Shown: piece by piece, positions 13,401-26,017 of the stretch
Layout: every line of letters begins with the position of its first letter
Numbering within the stretch: position 1 is the stretch's first letter
Assembly: GCA_003260075.1 (NCBI GenBank)
Contig: QLIY01000237.1
Location: 70,707-134,706, forward strand
Direction: 5' to 3'
Length of the DNA stretch: 64,000 nt
Source of the DNA: Phallusia mammillata
Taxonomy: Eukaryota; Chordata; Ascidiacea; Phlebobranchia; Ascidiidae
Made by a program: the position numbers and the translations under genes
The notes under the pieces: model-generated
Databases searched by the model: none
Seen by the model: the letters and a program-made list of their open reading frames with translations, nothing else
What the model was told of the DNA's origin: nothing

Positions 13401-16400
13401 TGCTTGTTCTGCTTTGTGAAGTTGGCTTGAAACTGGACGTCAAAGAACCGCGACCTAAGACAAACAAAAGCAAAAACTTCAAATCATCGATTAAAGTTAC
13501 ACAAAACGAATCAACACATTGTTAACGCAACCCCATCACTTTCCATTCTTTAGCGAAATTTACTAAGTAATGACTATATGTTCATGTCACTTTAAAGAAG
13601 TTATTGCAACAGGCAATTGTTTGAATTACAAGAAGACTACATGAAACTATATGTACGTTGTTTGCTCCATAAGATCTGCTGTTTTTCATCTTAGTTTCAT
13701 TGCTAATAAAAACCACTTACTGCTTCCTTTGTCCATAAATGACTTCGATCGCCCTCCAGTGGACGCCACGGAACTTTCTTCGTCTTCACCTTTCTGATTA
13801 CTTCCTACTTTTGGTGCGCTCTTGTATTTGAGTAGGCGAAGGTAAGAGATCAGTACAATGAGCAAGTAAAACTAAACCATAAGAAAATCATCGGTCAATG
13901 GCCTTTCGAACTTTACGAAATATGCCGTTTTGTTTAATTATATATACAACATTTTTATTGTTGCAATTCCGTTGTTAAATTTAAAAATGGGGTAAATTTC
14001 TGTCGTTTGCGCAATACATATTGTGCATTAAGGACTAAAATGTATAATATTAAGTATGTGTATCTTCGACATACGTATGCTATAGTATGTGTTCCAGTTA
14101 ATCCCCATATCGTCTTTAAGTTGTCCTTGATATGGTTGTAAGTCCAAAACTCAATGTTGATAGGTCTTCCATAGAGAAGTTTCACATCCAAATTACTCTC
14201 TTTTTGTACTTTCTCGGGTATCACAGTGCTGTATATTGCTTCGCCTAAATTTCCGATGATTGCAAAGGCAGTAAGACTGGACCAGATTATTACCGCGTTG
14301 CGCATCTTCTTGTAATGTTCCTGTAATTACATGTTTGTAAACGTCAAACGGTGAACTACTGACTAACTAGAGCAGTGGTTCCAAAACTTTTTCATATTTT
14401 TTCAAAACGTCCCTTTGCCATTATTTCGAGGGCTCACGGTCCCTAACCCTAAATGAACATGAAGTTGAACACAACAGAGTAGTGGTTCCCAAACTTTTTC
14501 ATATTTCAAAACGTCCCTTTGCCATTATTTCGAGGGCTCGCGGTCCTTAAGCCTCAATGTGTATTTCATAAAAACAAAAGTTGATTGCAGGAATTTAGCT
14601 AGTTATGCAAAATATATAACAATCATCCAAAGACAGCATGTGACATCACAAACAGGACAAAAACATTACGATTGTGCGCGAATAATTGCATTTTTGATAG
14701 TTGTCATTCAATAAAGGCCATTGTTTTGCAATGGAGACAGTCGATTCTCAATTCTACTTTGATTTAAACTTATTTAGTGGCACAAACTGACGCCAAATAA
14801 GATTATAGAATTACTTCAACCGCTTCGCGGTCCCCCCAAAATTGCCTCACGGACCCCTAAAGGACCGCGGACCCCAGTTTGGGAACCGCTGAACTAGAGT
14901 AATATTGCCAATATGGCGATGTATTTTGCCACTTTCGGGCGTGTGAACCTTTTACAAGCTCCAATTATTAAGCCGGCGTAGAAACTCACTGCGTTATTTT
15001 TTTATCTCACTTGCATAATTTACATGCTGTAAGCATAGGCGCCTAACACGGGTATGCCACGCATACCCGAACGCAAACCTCGGGTATGCTACATACCCGA
15101 GAATCGGACCAACGTTAGTCATGCGTTATTCCTTCATGGAAATTTTTCTGATACAGACCAATACGTAACTTACACAATTGATTTCAATCGCGTTTATTGT
15201 TTCACAACCCATGAATTGTTCGTATTTATTACAATTGTGACAATTGTAACGCCTTTAGGAAGCATTGAAATTTAAACATTAGAGGTTGGTAAAAAGCACA
15301 TCAAAGGTATTGGCGCTGACGCTGCGCCGGATATTACGTCAACAACCACGTAATAAAAAGTTTAGCGTTTGTAAAATAAATTATGAGAATGCAGTTCTAA
15401 CTTCTAACTATGCCTCTACCGCAAGAACAACGGCTGTCTAATTTCAACAGAAAATACAACAACGCTTATTGTTACGTCACAAACGTAAGGTTGGAACTTT
15501 TACAAAAATTAACGTGTTATCTTGTCGAAAGTTTCTGGCAGTTTAAGACATCGTTTGAAGTACACTAAACTTTAAAATTAATTATGCGTCACAAACAATT
15601 CACTGCGTTAAATATGCGGCACGTTGTAAACGAAACAAGCGACTTAACGTAAAAAACGATTTTTGTAATGGCTAGGCCAGAAGTATTTTCTTTTTTATAA
15701 CAGTTATTGTAGAGAAAATAAATGTTTACACATAAAAGTAATTCGTGACGTAAGGTTGCGCCCGAGCTAAATATTTTTTATCGTTATTCCGCCTCACTGT
15801 AATTTCGGCAAGTGGGTCCCATTTTTTTAATGTACAACGCAGTGTTACCGGGCACGAACATGCATTGATTTGCAACAGTAGCAGAAGGGCCTAGCGGTGG
15901 AATTCTGACGTGTAAACTCGTATACTGCAAGCTTTAACGTAGTCTTACCCTACGTGGCGACAGGAAATTAATTTGGTATATCATGACGTCATTTTGTGAC
16001 GTCATATAGTATGGCATACCCGGGAAAAATTTAAAGTCGGCGCCTATGGCTGTAAGTATAACCATAAGTAGGTCATTCGAAATTAAATCTAGATACACAT
16101 TGATGTTTTAATATAAAGCAACGAATAATACGTTTATGGCTTGTTGGACATAAGACTCAGAAATCAATCGGTTACGCTTTACACATAACTCTAAATGTGA
16201 AAACATGTTTCCAAACAAACATAAATAGTCGACAAAAACTTTGGTTCAAAACCTTTAACAAATAGGTTCAAAACAAATGAGGCTACATTGAGATTGAATT
16301 TTGTGCATTCGCTTAGCAAAGTTTATTGACAAGTATAACGGCCCAAATAGACGTTAGATGCGACAAGTTTTACAATTAAAACCTTTTTTAATCTATTTGG

Positions 16401-17932
16401 GCCTTTATATTCGTCATTAAACAGTCTGTGTAGCCTATAGGTTCATAGTGTTCCAATAGTTTGGCAAGTGCATAGTGTTCCAATAGTTTGGCAAGTGCTA
16501 TTGAAAGAAACGCAGTAGCAAAATGTTCACTGCGTGGTTCGGAATGGGCGTGATATAAAACAGGAAGTTAAAATCTCCCCGCGGTATGACGCCTGCCATC
16601 TATTATGAGGTAATGCCAAACGCTTGTTTACAGTCGAGAGGTTTCTGTCGCAGGCGGACAAATTAACCGCAAAAAATTGGAACACAATAACTACGTGTGC
16701 GTTAACAAGACTGAAGGATATTGTATCAGTTGGTAATTCAATACTATTTTTAGGACAAACCGAAATAGAAATACATTGGATTACGAAGCAGATAGAGTTG
16801 CGTGAATAAATTTCCTTACTGACCTTTTGACCCCACACACAAGAAGCCACTAGGAGCACCAGAGCGCCGAACATTGAAATCCCGGCCGTAGCGAATCCGG
16901 CTATGATAAGAAGAATCCATATGTCAAGAAGCAGATCTTCGCCCGACCAAATTATGTCTCTATTTTCTTCCATATGTGAGGTAAAACTTCCGATGCGATA
17001 AACCAAGAATCCAATGCACAATCCCTGCAAAAACATACGTTCTTTATTGGTATTCTAATGTTGATGCCGTGTATATATAAAATTCTAAATGTTGATGCCG
17101 TGTATGTAGACTATATAGACAGCAGCGGTCATAAGGTTGCATGGGCACAAAGGAGCACAAGCAGGCCACCGAAAATGTTGTAAGCCTAAGTAATTTGCAG
17201 TACGTGTATGATAACTTAACCACTTAAAACATAACCGTTTTCGTGAAATATACCAATTCACATTTGCGTTCTTTTAACTTAACCCTTTCATTCCACGTCT
17301 ACAAACAGGTCTAAAAGCCCCTGATTTATGGGTGCACTGGTTTGCAGCAAGGGTGCATGAAACATGAAAAGGCTGAACCACCCTGGTCTGCAAACGTACG
17401 ACCCACAACATTTGCGGATCTCTGACTACTGTTTATAATCATTTATTTGAACATTTACACTTACCACATAAATAAGTGCTGTTAGAAGACTGCCTGCGCC
17501 GAGACTGCAAAAGCCACAACACGAATATACAATTGGTTCTTTGTTTTTCTTTGCCTTCCATGGTCGTTCCTGGCTTTCAAAGTCGCTAAAAGACGAAGCT
17601 CTAGAACTCACGCTGCGAAGGCTGGAATCTCTAGCTGAAGTCCTAGTGGATGATGCGTCCTCGGTGTCCGTAGGATAATGTCTTCGTTTGGGCGACCTTC
17701 CTCTTGAAACGGTGGATATCGAGGATTCTCTTGATATTGTTCTGTCCTTTTTGTTTTTTGTTTTCTTTGGTGCAAATATAATAGGTTTGGGTGCCGTCTC
17801 TTTGCTTCCGTCCCTTTTTGCTTTCTGCTTCTTGTTTTTCTGTTTTTTGGTTTTCTTTTTATCTCCACCTTTTGCGTCCTTCTTTTTCTCATTGGGTTTC
17901 TTGCTTATGCTAAATTCCGGTTTAAGTTTCAT
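10010..17932 (-). CDS. Four-pass membrane protein with long Pro/Ser/Arg-rich tail
   Basis: Nine exons on the minus strand with consistent phases: 17932(or earlier)..17465, 17024..16824, 14320..14075, 13871..13721, 13454..13388, 13236..13082, 12698..12627, 12314..11907, 11692..10010. Residues 1-130 are Lys-rich and disordered. A CCGFCSL motif precedes TM1 (about 139-167); TM2 is at about 191-219, TM3 at about 231-250 and TM4 at about 293-320. A tail of more than 700 residues follows, with Ser-rich stretches, a PPPVY (PPxY, WW-binding) motif and RS-type blocks near the end. The topology implies both termini are cytoplasmic. The CC..C-S-L start of TM1 recalls the LAPTM/DUF4728 type of four-pass proteins (weak inference). 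The frame is open upstream of the ATG to an acceptor near 17966-17975, so a 5' coding exon is likely. The tail exon is interrupted by a poly-C run that shifts frame. The stop at 10010 could be bypassed by a GTTTGT donor near 10022. Confidence 0.75.
10325..10411. other. 87-nt C run inside the last exon of the four-pass gene
   Basis: On the minus strand the exon reads into the run after ..SGTRGRLR and resumes after it as EHSNSRRSNRSWSEDVD.., but in a different frame. Both sides look like real coding sequence of the same RS-rich tail, so the run most likely stands for a gap of unknown true length rather than a polyglycine tract. Confidence 0.75.
12415..12466. mobile_element. Minimal 52-bp hAT relic, two TIRs only
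   Basis: CAGTGTTTCTTAACCT and AGGTTAAGAACCACTG are separated by only about 20 bp, with a perfect 8-bp duplication TTCTAGAA (12407..12414 and 12467..12474). It sits in an intron of the four-pass gene. Confidence 0.85.
14373..14891. mobile_element. hAT-type MITE, 519 bp, intact TSD
   Basis: Ends CAGTGGTTCCAAAACT and AGTTTGGGAACCGCTG, with a perfect 8-bp duplication AACTAGAG (14365..14372 and 14892..14899). The left end is duplicated internally: 14477..14550 repeats 14369..14445 with small differences. It lies in the intron between exons 2 and 3 of the four-pass gene. Confidence 0.85.
15034..16048. mobile_element. Non-autonomous hAT-like element, 1015 bp
   Basis: The ends CATAGGCGCC and GGCGCCTATG are flanked by a perfect 8-bp duplication GCTGTAAG (15026..15033 and 16049..16056). 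Near both ends are repeated GGGTATGC/GCATACCC motifs in alternating orientation, typical of subterminal transposase-binding repeats. Two TGACGTCA palindromes lie near the right end (about 15985 and 16000). No transposase is visible. It lies in the same intron as the MITE at 14373. Confidence 0.8.
16340..16403. repeat. Short inverted-repeat element (GGCCCAAATAGAC)
   Basis: GGCCCAAATAGAC at 16340 is answered by ATCTATTTGGGCC ending at 16403. Single-ended relatives occur near 5914 and 55808 (GGCCCAGATAGAC), so this is a dispersed small palindromic repeat. Confidence 0.55.
16444..16497. repeat. 27-bp tandem duplication
   Basis: Two identical adjacent 27-bp units beginning CATAGTGTTCCAATAGTTTG. 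Confidence 0.8.
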
Positions 17933-17975
17933 GCTTCGTTTCTTCAAAGAGTTTTTTGGGAGGTTATCATTGCTA

Positions 17976-19307
17976 CTACAAACTGTATGTTAAGAACAAT
18001 ATTATTTTTACGTGGTTACACTCTTTTTACACAGACGGTCGATCAGTCACCTACACACAATTATGGAAATGACTGTTATTTCACAAAACTGCCAAACTTT
18101 GGTTAAGTGTTATTCTGACGAAGCTTTTAACTCTAATTATACGCAAGTATTTAACACAAAATTAACGATATTTTTGATTCTAACTCAAACATTCTGCACT
18201 TTTGTGCCAAATATCGTATAACATTTAAACTCTGTTGCCTGTGTTACTTTCTGAAGGACCCAACTTTACTATTTCGCACTTTTAGTCAACGTTAATCCAA
18301 CTCGGCTGTGAACAACGCACAGCGATCTAATTACTGTATCCACGACATCACCAATGTCCATTCCCTCAAACATGTTTACCTATTTAGCACAAACAACGCA
18401 TTACTGTACAGAGTTTCAACAACAAAGACCCTGTCGAAAAGTTGAAAGTCAAGTTTCAAGTCTTGTGGCCCGAGGCAAAATGAGAATGTATGATAACCAG
18501 ACACGTTTTTAACCGGGCTAGCAATATAATAACTTGCTCGAGGGCCTTGTATCACAACTAGCCAGGAAATGACATTTCAAGTTATTGTTTATTGCTATTG
18601 TGTCGTAATTAATTACCCATAATCACGTGTATTGGACAAACAACCAATCTTATTAAATGAGTAACGGTCAAAATTCAATGTCGCTATATCGCCGCAGGCA
18701 TGTAGCATGATGTCTTAATTGCTAAACCTGGCCATTCATAAAATTATTCTTGATGCAAAAGCTCTCGTTCAAAATTGAAACAAATTTCAAATTATTATCT
18801 CTATTAGACCGGGAACGACCGTGACATATATTTTTTTATCTTTGCTTAGCCTACCGAAATCTTAGTTTCATCTGCAAGCATTGTCCCTGTGGGGCTAGGT
18901 CTGACTATTCATCAAGTGTTTTTAACTTTTTGTCTGCAAAGTCGTCTTTTTCAAATTATTTATCAATAACCCGGTAGCAACGTATATAAGAGAGGCCGAC
19001 AATGCCATCCATACGGCATTGTGTCTAACGCTGCTGAACTAGTTTGTACTGCGTAAACACAGTATGAAAGGCAACCGAACATACGCCATATGATTTTGTA
19101 CGTAACGTTAACACCACCACATCTTGTTCCCGACTGGTCGCTAAATAGGGTTTTCCAAACTGCACAATTTAAATTGTCACTTGATGTAAAAACATAGCGA
19201 CAGATTTGCACTTGCGTGAATCAAGATTGTCCGCGATGCAGCTCTGCTCACAAGGAAGTCCTATTGCCTGCTGGGCGAACTTTAGGCAGCAAAACGACCG
19301 CTTAAAT
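17976..19307. other. Upstream region of the four-pass gene
   Basis: I see no confident exon here. On the minus strand a TATATA (about 18984..18989) sits in a plausible position for a promoter of the gene read leftward, and any missing 5' exon would be expected here. Neither is confirmed. Confidence 0.3.
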
Positions 19308-20308
19308 CAGTGATTCTCAACCTTACACAAATCGCGTACCACCTGACGACTTTTTCTATCGCTGCTTACCACGTACTAAACCAGGAGTGCACAACTTTTT
19401 CTCTATGACGGCCGCATTGCAGGTCCTTATTTCGCCAACGACCCCAATTGCTTGCTTGTTTTTGTTGAAAATTACTGGTGTAAAAAATAGGTTTGTACCA
19501 TATATATACCAACGAAAGGCGCCTAAAAAGCCCAGATTAATAATTTCTAGCTTAGTGCATAGATTAAGCTGAATGGTGCTAACTGTTTATGGTATTATAA
19601 TTTGCATTGCGGCGATTGAGAAGCCTGTTTTTTTGCATTGTTTGCACACGATAGGCGTACAAAAAGTAATCTTTTTTCCAGTCCCACGAAATCTGTTTAG
19701 AGCAGTTTGAAAATCAAAATATTTAGCAAAATGTAGTAATTCAGCAAAATGTTCTTTTCTTATTATTGAAATCTCCTTTCAAGTAAAACGACTGCGACGA
19801 TTCAGGGTCATTAAAATCAGATCAAGAAAATTCAGTGTGAAAAACCACTAAATCTGTCGCTATGTTTTATTTGTTTTATCAAAACAAATGCATTTCGCTA
19901 TAAAAAGCATCATCAGTGTCTAAAAACAAAATAAAAAGCGGGATAAAAGCAAAAAATACAAAAAAAACACACCCCCAGACCAAAATAATTTACGTCACGG
20001 CCGCCAGTACATGTATTTCAATATACATGGTCACGGTTGCACTAACTCGTCTCCACGGCCGCATGTGGCCGTACGGCTGCGAGTTGTGCACCCCTGACTT
20101 GATCCGTTTTTCAATGGGTACCAGAGATGTATGTAAGCCCATTTTTCTAGACGAGGATAGTTAGAAAATTGAAAGGAAAACAAGAATTTCGTCCCAAACC
20201 AGGCCTAATCAGTTGGACATAAACAGAAAGCTACGCACGACGCTCCACCTAAACAGCACCCCCGCTTGTACCACTAGTGGTGCGCGTACCACAGGTTGAG
20301 AACCACTG
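19308..20308. mobile_element. hAT-like element with a nested inverted-repeat element
   Basis: Outer ends CAGTGATTCTCAACCT (19308) and AGGTTGAGAACCACTG (ending 20308), each with a GCGTACCAC motif just inside. Nested within is 19382..20096, with ends CAGGAGTGCACAACT and AGTTGTGCACCCCTG. I could not find clear target duplications for either. A segment at about 19741..19835 (AAGTAAAACGACTGCGACGA..) recurs at 56163..56250. Confidence 0.6.
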
Positions 20309-20808
20309 GACAAAATAGTTTAAATTTTTGTACATAATGTAAAATCCATTAATTTACCTTTGTGAATCACAGTACGCCAGGGCCATTGAAGGCGCTATAC
20401 CGAATCAGCCGGTCACCAAGCATTCACCACCATTACCTTTGTGAGTTGGAATTTGAACTGTTGTAAAGTTGGAATTAGGATACAACTGCTAGCTAAACAG
20501 GCTGTGCTGCAAACAATAAACCTTTTCGTCAGTACAATTCGGCTGCGCCAAACAGTGCCACCTGATAAAATAAAATATTGTTCTCACTCCACAAAAATCT
20601 TGGAAACTAAAGTTTATTCAACAATCGTTGATTACGAGAAATAATATCCCTATGTCTGCATGTCGCTTTGCCCTTATCCTTGATACGTGTTTGTATCTTG
20701 GTAATTGGCATCAATATTTGGTACATTTCATTTTGTGATAAAATATTTTCCCTCAAAAACAACCTACACTGTCAAGAGTTTGCTCTTTGTGTTTTTGGTG
20801 CACCGCAA

Positions 20809-20816
20809 TGACGTCA
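20809..20816 (+). promoter_or_regulatory. CRE-type palindrome TGACGTCA
   Basis: A perfect consensus CREB/ATF site about 1 kb upstream of the CDC42SE start codon. Its position relative to the true transcription start is unknown, so function is only possible. Confidence 0.3.
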
Positions 20817-21793
20817 ATATTATGTCATCATAATATGATTTTTATAGTTGGGTTGGTCTTGAGTCAATAATACCGGCAGGATCGTTAACTGCTAGTCTGC
20901 TACTAAACACAGTTTTTACGATCTTCTTTTGTAAACACCTGGTAAACCTGTTATTTAAGCAGTTTATTGTTGTCAGAGTAGCTGTATTTTGTTTACAATT
21001 TAAGATTTTGTACAATATATGACAGGGGAAAATGCGTTTAAAATAGCGTTTTTTTCTGTTTGTTTTTGTTGTTTGCTAAGGCAAGTTTAACCTTGTAATG
21101 TACCGCCCTTAGCCCACAATACAGTACGTTAACATATTTACAGATACGTATGTGAGTCAAAAACTGGGTAAACTTGTGAAAAATTGGATTTAATGGCGGT
21201 ATTGTACTAGCCGCCTGAGAGAAAATTTGGTTTGGAAATTACTTAAACTGTGATTATTTTTTGGATTTATACTGAAGAACTGAAACGTTACTGTTGGTGT
21301 TCAAAAAGAAGTGGTGTTCAAACACTAAAAGGTATTTAAATGGATCATTTGATTGTACTTCCAAACTGTGGTGGAGATTCTGATATTTAACTTTACGAAT
21401 TGTGAAGGAATCTTGTGTTTCAAAATACGTTTCAAAATAGTTGCCTTGCTTAAATTAACAATAGATTTTGTGTTGGTATTTTTGTGACAAGTGGACCTAA
21501 AAATGTTTAAAAAGCAATATTTGTATCTTTTCTTTAAATATTTATCTGTGGCTACAAAAAAGCATGTATTAAATGAGGAAACACTGTCTCATGTAATAAA
21601 TATTTCTATATTTTGCTACTACCAAAATGGTGAATTAAACATAAAATTTCACGGAGTAAGTTCTTTTCTATATTTATGTTTTTTATCAAACTAAATTTCT
21701 CCCATAAATTTCACATTGATTATATTACCCTGGTTGTGCAAGAAGTTTGTGTAAGTTAGTGTTTGTTTGTTATAGAAATTCTATTGGTTCATC

Positions 21794-24700
21794 ATGGCAG
21801 AAATGTGGGTGTGTTTTTCTTGTTGCATGTCAAGCAGCGGACAATCAGTAAGTATTAAATATAAGATTTACTGTTGGTTAGTAAAGTGCTCATTTCCTTT
21901 TTAGATTCATTGTTTTAAATCTGGGTTAACGCTGTTCATCTAAAGTTTTAACAAAGGCTAATCTACCTAAGTTTATGCCTCGCTACATAGAGGCTCTTGG
22001 CAACTGGTATTACATAAGAGTCTGGATTTTGTATGCCATATGCATTGGTTTGTTTATAGCACTGATGATAAACATATCAATTTAATTCACTAAGGCAAAA
22101 ATAGGTCAAAGCACTGCAAACAAAATAGGATCAGCTTAAACAACATATGACTTGTACCTGGCCCTAACTATTTAAACTTGGGAAATTTGAAAATATCAGA
22201 TGTATGTGTAAGAATGTAAAATATGTGATGGGTCGCTACTGTATTTTGGAAGTGGTAATACAGTATACCACCTCTTGCAGGCCTGATGTATGATGGTTTA
22301 TACATGTGCGTAGCATTATTTGTCTTTGGTCTGTATGAACACTTTTGACCTTACATTTTTCATTAGTTGGGTTTCTGTTATCACCAAATCTGTTGGTAAA
22401 ATGAACTATGTTATATGATAAAAAAAATAAAAAAACAGTTCAAAGATGATGTACATGAAACAGGCCCAATATAAATCATTAACACAAGGTGCAGAAACCT
22501 ATATCTTTCAAGTCAGATGTGGCTCTCAGACATCTCTATTTGCATTTCTTAACACATGACTAATACATAATTCTGCTGATAAATCATAATTTTGAAATAA
22601 TACATTTGTGGGGGGGGGGGTAGTTCAAAGATGATGTACATGAAACAGGCCCAATATAAATCTTTAACACAAGGTGCAGAAACCTATATCTTTCAAGTCA
22701 GATGTGACTCTCAGACATCTCTATTTGCATTTCTTAACACATAACTAATATATATATACATAATTCTGCTGATAAATCATAATTTTGAAATAATACATTT
22801 GTGCTTAATGCTCCTTTTTTGATGATGATTTACTGATCTTCTATATGTTTGAAATCACATTTAGTCGTATCTGAAGTATATATATACAAAAAGAATAATC
22901 AATGGCTCTTACAAAAAAAACAAAAAAAACATTTTGGAAGATGTGATTTTATTGGCTCTTACAGTTAAAATGTTTTCAACCTCTGTTCTAACATTACTAA
23001 AGTCTTGCAGATTAGTGTCGAATAATGAAAGCCAGTGTTTTTTACCTTTAATTTGTTTTGTCTATGCTCCGGGAGAAAGAAAACTGTAAAATGTTTGTTT
23101 CTATTTTAGAAAAGAAAGCCAAAAAGGAGAAAGCTAGACCCCAGTATGATTGGTGCTCCTGCAAACTTCCAACATTTAAATCACATCGGATCAGGAGAGT
23201 CTGGGGGCGATGATGTAAGTCAAGTTTTCCTGTGTGGACTGATACATTATACTAACTTATAGCATCCTTTTTATTATTACCTAAGGCTGTGGTTCTTAAC
23301 CAGGGGTATGTGTACCCTTGGGGGTACGAAGCATCAAAGTAGGGGGTACGACATGCAGGGTGAATCTATATGTGCTATTTAGGCATATTTGTGAAGAATA
23401 CATAACAAGTTACTTTGTTACATATCTAGAATGGGTTAGTTTTGTCCTACTTACAATACTGTTTTCATGCATGCATTCAACACCCAAGTTATAAATACAC
23501 TAAGATTAATTCAGGGGGTATGAGAAAATTGTATGAAAGCTCAAGGGTATGAGCGCAAAAAAGGTTAAAAAACACTGACCTAACGGATGCAAAAGACAGG
23601 GCATGCAAACATGATTGGGCACTATACCAACTGGCTGTAATGCTGTTTGTTAGTTGTTTTATAACAAATCACAATTGTTTAGTCAAATCAAGCTCATTTA
23701 AGATAAGTTCTGAGCATGAAACAAGCAATTAATCAAACATGGTGTGGCACGGAAACAGAATGTATAACAAATTCTTGAGAGTTGGAAGTTGTGCAGCCTT
23801 GAAAATATGCTGTACATAAAATGTGACAGAATAAAGGTCGTGGGACGAATAACTGTGATAAAAGTTTGATAAAGGTTTTTTTGCATACATACAAAGGTGT
23901 TGACATTTATACAACAGGAAAACACCACGTTGGTTGTGTAATTTTGTTAGGTTTCTCTCATGTACACTCAAGAGCTTTTTCAATGGAGTACATGCACAAT
24001 GTACATTTTGTGGTATACATATTTCTTCTTTTGTTTAAGTGAAGGAAAATGGTTTGATCAAAAGTGATAAAATGATTATAAATTATGACAATAAAGCAAC
24101 AGCAACACTTACTTTTTTACTTTGTATATATTTGCAAGCTCAATAAGCAATGGTTAATATGTATACATATAAATGCAAATAGCTAATCACCTAACATGAA
24201 AAATATTCTTTTGCAAACCTTGAGATTAAGCCCTGGATCTCCCATACATATAGTGAATACATTGTAACAAAGGAGCTCTTTAATGTGTATATATTGCTCA
24301 TGTGGTTAGCTATTCATAAGCATTTTTTTTGAAGTATATACATTATGTACAGCATGTACAATCATGTTAAAAAATAGGGTTTAAATTTAGTTAATACATT
24401 GTAACAAAGGGCTTTGCTAATCTGCTGGTATTTGTCATAATCGAGGGACAGATTTATCATGTCCAGTATTACATGTGATCAGAAGTGATGTGATGCAAGT
24501 ACATCAGACATGATGTATTAAGTTATAATTAACATCCCTTCGCCATAGTAAGCATTCTCATTAGCTAATGACCTTTGGATTACAAATACTAGGTCTCTTA
24601 AATGTTTCTTTGTGTTACATGCAAAAGTATAGTTTTCATATGCGTGTCCTGTTTTTAATAAAGCAACGTTTTTAAAATGTCATTCATAAACTTGTATGTA

Positions 24701-25266
24701 ATGTAATTTTTTAAGTAACCACACAATTAGCATTTTGTTCTCTAATTCAAGCTTGTTGTAACATTACGTAATCATTTTAACCACATGTGTTGTGTGATGA
24801 CTGCCAAAAAGGAGCCTGTGCAGTTGTCTGTGATAAAACATCACTGTTTTAGCAGGAAATGAATTTTTTTGTGAATTTGAAAGTGTTTATTTGGTTGCAG
24901 ATAATTAGAATTTAATTATTTTTTGCTGATTCCAAAGTGTTTTTCGTCCATAATATGTCCTAGTGATGGGACGGGTACCCGGTACTCGGTATCGATGGTA
25001 TCGAACGATTTCAGTGGTATCGATACTCGTACTCGGTATCAAAATATTTTGCCTAAGTGTTCGATACCAACCTGCGAGTACCGAAGGCCGATTTACACCA
25101 TAAGAATTCGGGCAACTTTATGCCAATATTTGTTTCGGACAGCACAAAATCGGGAAAAAGTTCTGTGCCAGGTTACACACATTTTTTTTGCTATCACATG
25201 GTAATTACATTTTTCGGCGTGTGTGTGTGCACGCCTGTACCCCGACCATGGTAGATAAATTAGCCA

Positions 25267-25351
<85 letters not shown>

Positions 25352-25667
25352 ATCGAAGGTATGTACATTTGGTACTCGGTATCGGTACTTGCTTCAAAAC
25401 CTGGTATCATCCCATCACTAATATCTACAAACCAGAGTGTACTAAAGAACACAAAGTGTACAAACTACAAGTAGCAATATACTTAAACCTTAATCAGTGT
25501 AAATATCTTTTTTCTGATTTGTTGGTTTCATGGTGTTAAAGCTAACAAGATCAATTTGTGTTTTTTTTTAGTTACAAGACAACATGCAAAGTAAAGGAGG
25601 TTACGAATTCAGAACAGATGTATCAGTTGAAAGAAAACTAACAGATATAAAACCAGATGCATCCTAG
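21794..25667 (+). CDS. CDC42SE: CDC42 small effector (SPEC) homologue
   Basis: Three exons in phase 0: 21794..21847, 23110..23214, 25572..25667 (TAG), giving 84 residues, the size of vertebrate SPEC1/2. Exon 1 encodes the short N-terminus with CFSCC, the cysteine pair palmitoylated in the family for membrane anchoring. Exon 2 has a basic patch (KRKPKRRK) and the CRIB core MIGAPANFQHLNHIGSG, which binds GTP-loaded Cdc42. Exon 3 keeps the family motif MQSKGGY. The role known for the family is to bind active Cdc42 and modulate actin and JNK signalling at the plasma membrane. An acceptor at 21775 just before the ATG suggests an intron in the 5' UTR. TAG is followed by TAATACAG/GTATGT, so the 3' UTR may be spliced as well. 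The neighbouring LSM7 gene is convergent. Confidence 0.95.
22437..22803. repeat. Direct repeat around a short G run (CDC42SE intron)
   Basis: 22437..22609 and 22622..22803 are near-identical copies, differing by a few substitutions and a TA-dinucleotide expansion, separated by a G run. This is interpreted as two unmerged allelic contig ends. Confidence 0.8.
23287..23577. mobile_element. hAT-type MITE, 291 bp
   Basis: Ends CTGTGGTTCTTAACC and GGTTAAAAAACACTG, with 8-bp duplication ACCTAAGG/ACCTAACG (one mismatch). It lies within the second CDC42SE intron. GGGGGTACGA-type repeats are inside. Confidence 0.75.
24961..25420. mobile_element. Inverted-repeat element with GGTATCGATACT repeats, gapped
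   Basis: Ends TAGTGATGGGA and TCCCATCACTA. Inside both ends are many GGTATCGATAC/GGTACTCGG motifs. Flanks ATATGTCC and ATATCTAC match only imperfectly as a target duplication. The centre is replaced by the G run at 25267..25350, so the true internal length is unknown. Confidence 0.6.
25267..25350. other. 84-nt G run, probable gap filler
   Basis: An uninterrupted G run inside a repetitive element, where assemblies usually break. Confidence 0.75.
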
Positions 25668-26017
25668 TAATACAGGTATGTATAATAGTCCCTATTTGTG
25701 TTTTGGACATTGGTCCCAAATACAGTTCTTGCCAAAGGTCATACCGCATTGTAACCTTCCTGTTATGTGCAAATGTCTAGCCAACCTTAAAACGCTTGTC
25801 ATTTCTGTCATAAGAAAGTCCCCAATGTTTATCCTTTTGCTGCTAACAAAACTTAAACTAAACAGAATTCATCATTTGGTTTTGTCAAACAAACTAAGGT
25901 TTTGTCAAACCTTCGATTGCGGCTCTTTAATGTTGCACATGCCATAACTGCAAAGTTTAGCCAAAAAAACGTTGTTGAGAAATTACTGCAAAAAAGAAAG
26001 ATAAACAGGAAAATATA

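Noticed and set aside
14373-14550. Two separate MITE insertions side by side
   Set aside because: Only one set of 8-bp duplications and one right end exist, so the second left end is an internal duplication.
18963-19211. Minus-strand 82-codon frame upstream of the four-pass gene
   Set aside because: It has Cys- and Trp-rich random composition and no splice link to 17965; kept only as upstream DNA.
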